Of a DNA stretch of 64,000 nucleotides, positions 60,420 to 64,000 are shown in pieces. Source of the stretch: Adineta steineri (lineage: Eukaryota; Rotifera; Eurotatoria; Adinetida; Adinetidae); contig CAJNOI010000167.1 of assembly GCA_905250115.1 (NCBI GenBank), positions 126,750-190,749 of the forward strand. The letters are read 5' to 3'. A program made the translations under genes and the position numbers. The notes beneath the pieces are model-generated. The model was given only the letters and a program-made list of their open reading frames with translations. It did no database searches and was not told the DNA's origin. Within the stretch, counting starts at the first letter, position 1; every line of letters starts with the position of its first letter.

Positions 60420-62263
60420 ATGTCATCATCATTGATTCCTATTTCATTATCTTCGGATAATAAAGATAAACTTGAAAGTTTAATTAAAGACTTAAAAAAA
60501 ATCAAATGGGAAAAAGGTGAATATTATTTTCATAATTTTATTGATTATTATCAATTACCACAAATAATACGTGTTGAACAATCATGGAATACAGCGTTTA
60601 CAAAAGATCAATGGTTATATTTACAAACAATCTATGATCGATATTTAATTATTGCATCATCATTAACAAATAAACCAAAAGTTTCACAAGAAAAATATCT
60701 TATACCAGATTGGTTTCAAGGTGAATGTCGTATATTATCAAAAAATCCAACATTAAAAAAACGTTGGTGGGTTTTTCAAGGTGCATTTGAATTATATCGT
60801 TTTGAATTACCACGTTTAATTAAAGTTCTTTGTCATACACCAGGACATATGAAAACAACAAAGGATGAATGGAAAAAAATTGTTCTATGTAAAAATGCTT
60901 ATTTTAATGTTATACGTCGTGAAAAATATCAATCACGTATTAAAAATAGTAAAGATGAAGTATTAATTAGTGAACCAAAAGAAGCATTTATACTTGAAGA
61001 TCCGAATACTAATGATGAATTTATAATACCACCTGGTGTACCACTTCGTTTTGCAACATTAATTAAAGATCATGAATTACATACACAATATCAAAATCAT
61101 AATGGTACATTTACATTTCCTGAAATTCTTATGCGTTATGAATTTCCAATTGATATCGAAATTCAAACACATTTACCAACTGATCTACTTAATTTTAAAG
61201 CACAAATAAAATTAGAAAAATTTTGTGTTGCTAAAACAGTATTAGCTTATATTATTGATAAAGATCAACCTACATTAGTTGAATTATCACCATTAACACA
61301 ATTCACTATTCGTTGTGCTAAGTATTTAAAATCGATTAGTGCTGTTTTTTTCTGTTTTTATTTTCTAATTATTTAGATGTTTAACATATGGTTTACCACA
61401 ACAAGATCAAGATGCTGATGAAAAATTTGATGAAAAAGGATATCAATGTTATGAAGATATACGAAGTAAATTGAATAGTATTTTTGATAGTGTAGCTGAA
61501 ATATATCGAGGAAAAATTCAAGTTGGTACTGAAGAAGAGGTATGTGTATTTTTGTTTAGATGTCAAAAATAATTTATTTATAATGTCTTAGATTGAATGT
61601 ATTGAAAAAGCTTATGAAATAAGTATGAAAATGTGGACTAATAGTAAAAAACCAATTGATCAAACTTATTTGACAATTGAAGAAGCTTGTAAAGTTATTA
61701 AAGAAACTGTTAAAGAAGATGTTCCTGTTCCACAAATGCAACCAAAACGATTTACTGTTCATACTAGTGCTGATCCAAGTAAAATATTTATTTTCAATAT
61801 ATTTGATACGATATATAAATATATATTTAGGTAATCCATATAATGAAGTTATTGATTATGAAAATATGGATGCTTTAAATAAAAAGGCGGAAGAAAATAC
61901 GTTAACAAAAGATAATAATAAATCAAAATCATCATTAAAAAGATCATCAAGTACCAAACGTGAACCACAAACAAATCAAGTAACTAAACAACCATCACTT
62001 GTTGTTCAACAATTACCACCACCAATGCTATTACCACCGTAAATTATTTCTTATACGAAATATATATTTTCTTCCTTATTTTTATTCTTAGTGAATCATT
62101 TGAAAAAACAATAAAAGCTATTCCGGAAATACTCTATACTGAATTTCTTCCTCCTACAAAAGCAAAGTAAGAAAAAAAAAAAAGATTTGTTTTTCTCTAT
62201 TTTTCTTTTCTTTTCATAAATAGAAAATCAAGTAAAACAGCTCAACAGGAATCATCAAAATGA
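60420..62263 (+). CDS. Unnamed CABIT-like domain protein
   Basis: Exons 60420-61321, 61377-61539, 61592-61781, about 61832-62039, then two small exons ending at the stop 62261-62263 (...AQQESSK); all GT-AG and in frame. About 520 residues. The N-terminal part contains 'FHNFIDYYQLPQIIRVEQSW', a later 'IIPPGVPLRFATLIKD' and 'FTFPEILMRYEFPIDIEIQT'. The pattern LP-x-IIRV, then a Pro-x-x-x-FATL step, then F-x-x-PEI-x-x-x-x-x-P resembles the CABIT module of Themis and GAREM adaptor proteins, which act downstream of receptor tyrosine kinases. The second half is an acidic helix-rich stretch ('EECIEKAYEISMKMW' reading across a junction), then a Lys/Ser-rich low-complexity tail and 'QQLPPPMLLPP'. No catalytic motif, signal peptide or membrane segment. 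The CABIT call rests on pattern only. Start: first ATG of the long exon. Confidence 0.68.
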
Positions 62264-62535
62264 CTTAAAGTTTAACAAAAATTAAATTTACGAACTGGAC
62301 TTTATTTTCAAAGAAAAAAAATATATATAATAATAATAATAATAATAAAAAACACACACACCTACATACAATATGTTTCTTATAATAAAAGTAGATCAAT
62401 ATGAAACTATATATACAATATTAAAAGAAGATAGTATAATAAAATATAGTTTTTGTTTTTAAATTCTATTTACAATAAAATATACAAACTTAAATAGAAA
62501 GACTATCACATAGAATGAAAAGAATTGTAATTTAT

Positions 62536-64000
62536 TTAACATTTTACATTATCATCATGATCTTCATCGATATGTTCAAGTTCTTCATATTCCCCATGTT
62601 TATATTTATATCGTAACTAGAAAATAGATAGATTTATTAAAATAATAGACAAAGAAATTGTTTTACTTCATGCATAAATAAACATGAAACATTCATATCT
62701 AATTGAGCAGCACTTGGTACACTTTGTAGCGGTGCTAATGAACCGGATAAATAATTTGAATTTGATGATTCAAACATTTGTGTATGAATTCTAAAACGAA
62801 AGAAATATGATAAAATATAAGCAAAGAAAGATTTATGAATTTTATACTTTGAAAGAACACCATATGGTGCCAAACTTCGATAAGGTGAATCAGATTTTGT
62901 TATACCACTCTGTGATATTGAAGAAGATGGTTGTTGTACTGACATATTTACAGTTGTATATGTTGGAGAATATGCATTATTCAATGTTTTTGGCATCATC
63001 GAACGATTATACATTGATGATGTAGCTAAAAATATACAATAAAATATAAATTTCATGTATTTAATGAACATCTAATAGGAAATTTTCGGTTCGATATTAA
63101 CAATAATCAAAATTATATAAATCTCAAGTCATTAAGGCAAAAAATATAGACATTAAAGCATCTATTATATTTCTAAGTGATTAATTCAAATCTCAAGACA
63201 TATTTATTATTATTAGTTTGATGAAATCCTTCTGACTGAATAAATTCAAAAGAAATAATTGAGTTAGCATTAGAATTCAAAAGAATAAGCAGTGAAGTTC
63301 TTAAGTATATACATAAGTTCGAAATATCGTTTCTTTTTCTCCTAACGTAGATTCAGGATTCGCGAATTTCGCTAACATACTTATAGGAAACTCGCCAGTG
63401 TCATTATGTCATTACATATGTATAAAAATAGCTCCTGGTAACTATATTAAGAGGTTTCGATTATAATATGCCCTATTCTGATAATATTAGGTTAATTTGT
63501 CACATGTATTTTACACTAATCTTGTATTATTACAGTTGCCGAAAATCCACTGGACCTACGCCAAATCGCGCCTGAACTTTCGCCAATGGCGAATGTCCTA
63601 TTGGCGAATAGACCGTAAATTTATATATCTATTGTTCTATGTTTAGCTAACGTCGAGTATGTCTATAATAATTCACTTATTGTTTTTGAAATCTTACATT
63701 GTGGATCACTGTAGAAACTTCTTTGCATTTGACCGAGTGATTGTTGAAGCATCGATGATGTTTGCATACTTTCAACAGCTAAATTAATATTAATAAGAAA
63801 ACTAAAATTACATAGAAATTTTCATACCTCGTTCTTGTATTTTTTCTAAATAAACTTCGCATTGTTTTGGCATTTGCCATTTAGGATTTGTATGATGAAA
63901 ATGCATTAATGATAATTCAAGTTTACCATCATTTGTTATTCCACCATCATTTTGTTTTGCACAATTAGATATTGGCAAGCATGGAAATATGAAAGTAAGG
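62536..64000 (-). CDS. Unrecognised gene, 3' part only
   Basis: Minus-strand exons with good GT-AG borders, the 5' part lying beyond the window. From upstream: one exon reaching the window edge ('ISNCAKQNDGGITNDGKLEL', 'SLMHFHHTNPKWQMPKQCEV', 'YLEKIQER'), then 'VESMQTSSMLQQSLGQMQRS', then a Ser/Pro/Tyr-rich exon at about 62847-63026 ('SSMYNRSMMPKTLNNAYSPT'), then 'TQMFESSNSNYLSGSLAPLQ', and a last exon with 'LRYKYKHGEYEELEHIDEDH' and the stop at 62536-62538 (...DDNVKC). The protein end is acidic; the middle is low-complexity and probably disordered. I do not recognise the family and assign no function. The 0.65-kb intron before the 63026 exon contains palindromic repeat DNA. Confidence 0.6.
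63345..63620. repeat. Palindrome-rich repeat DNA in an intron
   Basis: Contains ATTCGCGAAT (63358-63367), TTCGCCAATGGCGAA (63579-63593) and CTATTGGCGAATAG (63599-63612), all built from a TTCGCCAAT/ATTGGCGAA core. GC content is locally higher than in the flanks. Likely the remnant of an inverted-repeat element; its borders are not clear. Confidence 0.45.

Noticed and set aside
1-64000. tRNA, rRNA, CRISPR, bacterial operons or integrated virus
   Set aside because: Looked for T-loop GTTCRA contexts, regular repeat-spacer arrays and polymerase/integrase motifs; none convincing. The genes are spliced metazoan genes.

Overview
This window is nuclear DNA of a small-genome invertebrate. It is AT-rich, with intron-containing genes of metazoan type: RasGRP, DPP6/10, aromatic amino-acid decarboxylase, Fuseless, Myt1, BCL9, cullin-3 and calcium-channel alpha2/delta. 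Most introns are very short (about 50-60 nt, GT-AG) and codons end mostly in A or T. Together with a single-exon rhodopsin-like receptor of divergent type and dispersed GTGTGGG-rich hairpins (bdelloid telomeres are, as I recall, TGTGGG-based), this suggests a bdelloid rotifer. That is inference, not proof. A run of 10 N at 12994-13003 marks an assembly gap.

Layout. 1-2984 (-): RasGRP-type Ras exchange factor, C-terminus cut by the window, with a low-complexity 5' flank to about 5 kb. 7831-9935 (+): small secreted Cys/Thr-rich protein. 12440-13351 (-): orphan GPCR. 16040-20019 (-): DPP6/DPP10-like protein without catalytic serine; four further in-frame alternative first exons lie up to 23924. 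24635-27985 (-): aromatic-L-amino-acid (probably tyrosine) decarboxylase. 28808-29483 (-): short DEP-domain protein. 31208-33400 (-): Fuseless-like membrane protein. 36440-39193 (-): Myt1 kinase. 40337-43946 (-): BCL9/Legless homologue, with a 3 kb low-complexity 5' flank. 49608-58193 (+): cullin-3, whose third intron contains a complete four-exon alpha2/delta gene (50403-54236) on the opposite strand. 60420-62263 (+): CABIT-like protein. 62536-64000 (-): 3' part of an unrecognised gene.

Non-genic DNA is mostly AT-rich intergenic sequence, but it holds several small non-autonomous DNA transposons seen directly from inverted ends and target duplications: two TTAA-flanked (piggyBac-type), two hAT-type (one with a perfect 8-bp duplication), one 524-bp element with ~170-bp inverted arms, a 245-bp foldback, and a GC-rich foldback in a DPP6-like intron.

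Several genes belong to neuronal signalling: DPP6/10-like (Kv4 auxiliary), alpha2/delta (Cav auxiliary), Fuseless (presynaptic Cav clustering), the monoamine-synthesis decarboxylase, the GPCR and RasGRP. Others are cell-cycle or developmental (Myt1, cullin-3, BCL9). There is no operon structure and no clear sign of horizontally acquired genes. The strongest observations are the array of alternative first exons of the DPP6-like gene, the nested antisense alpha2/delta gene, and the set of datable small transposons.
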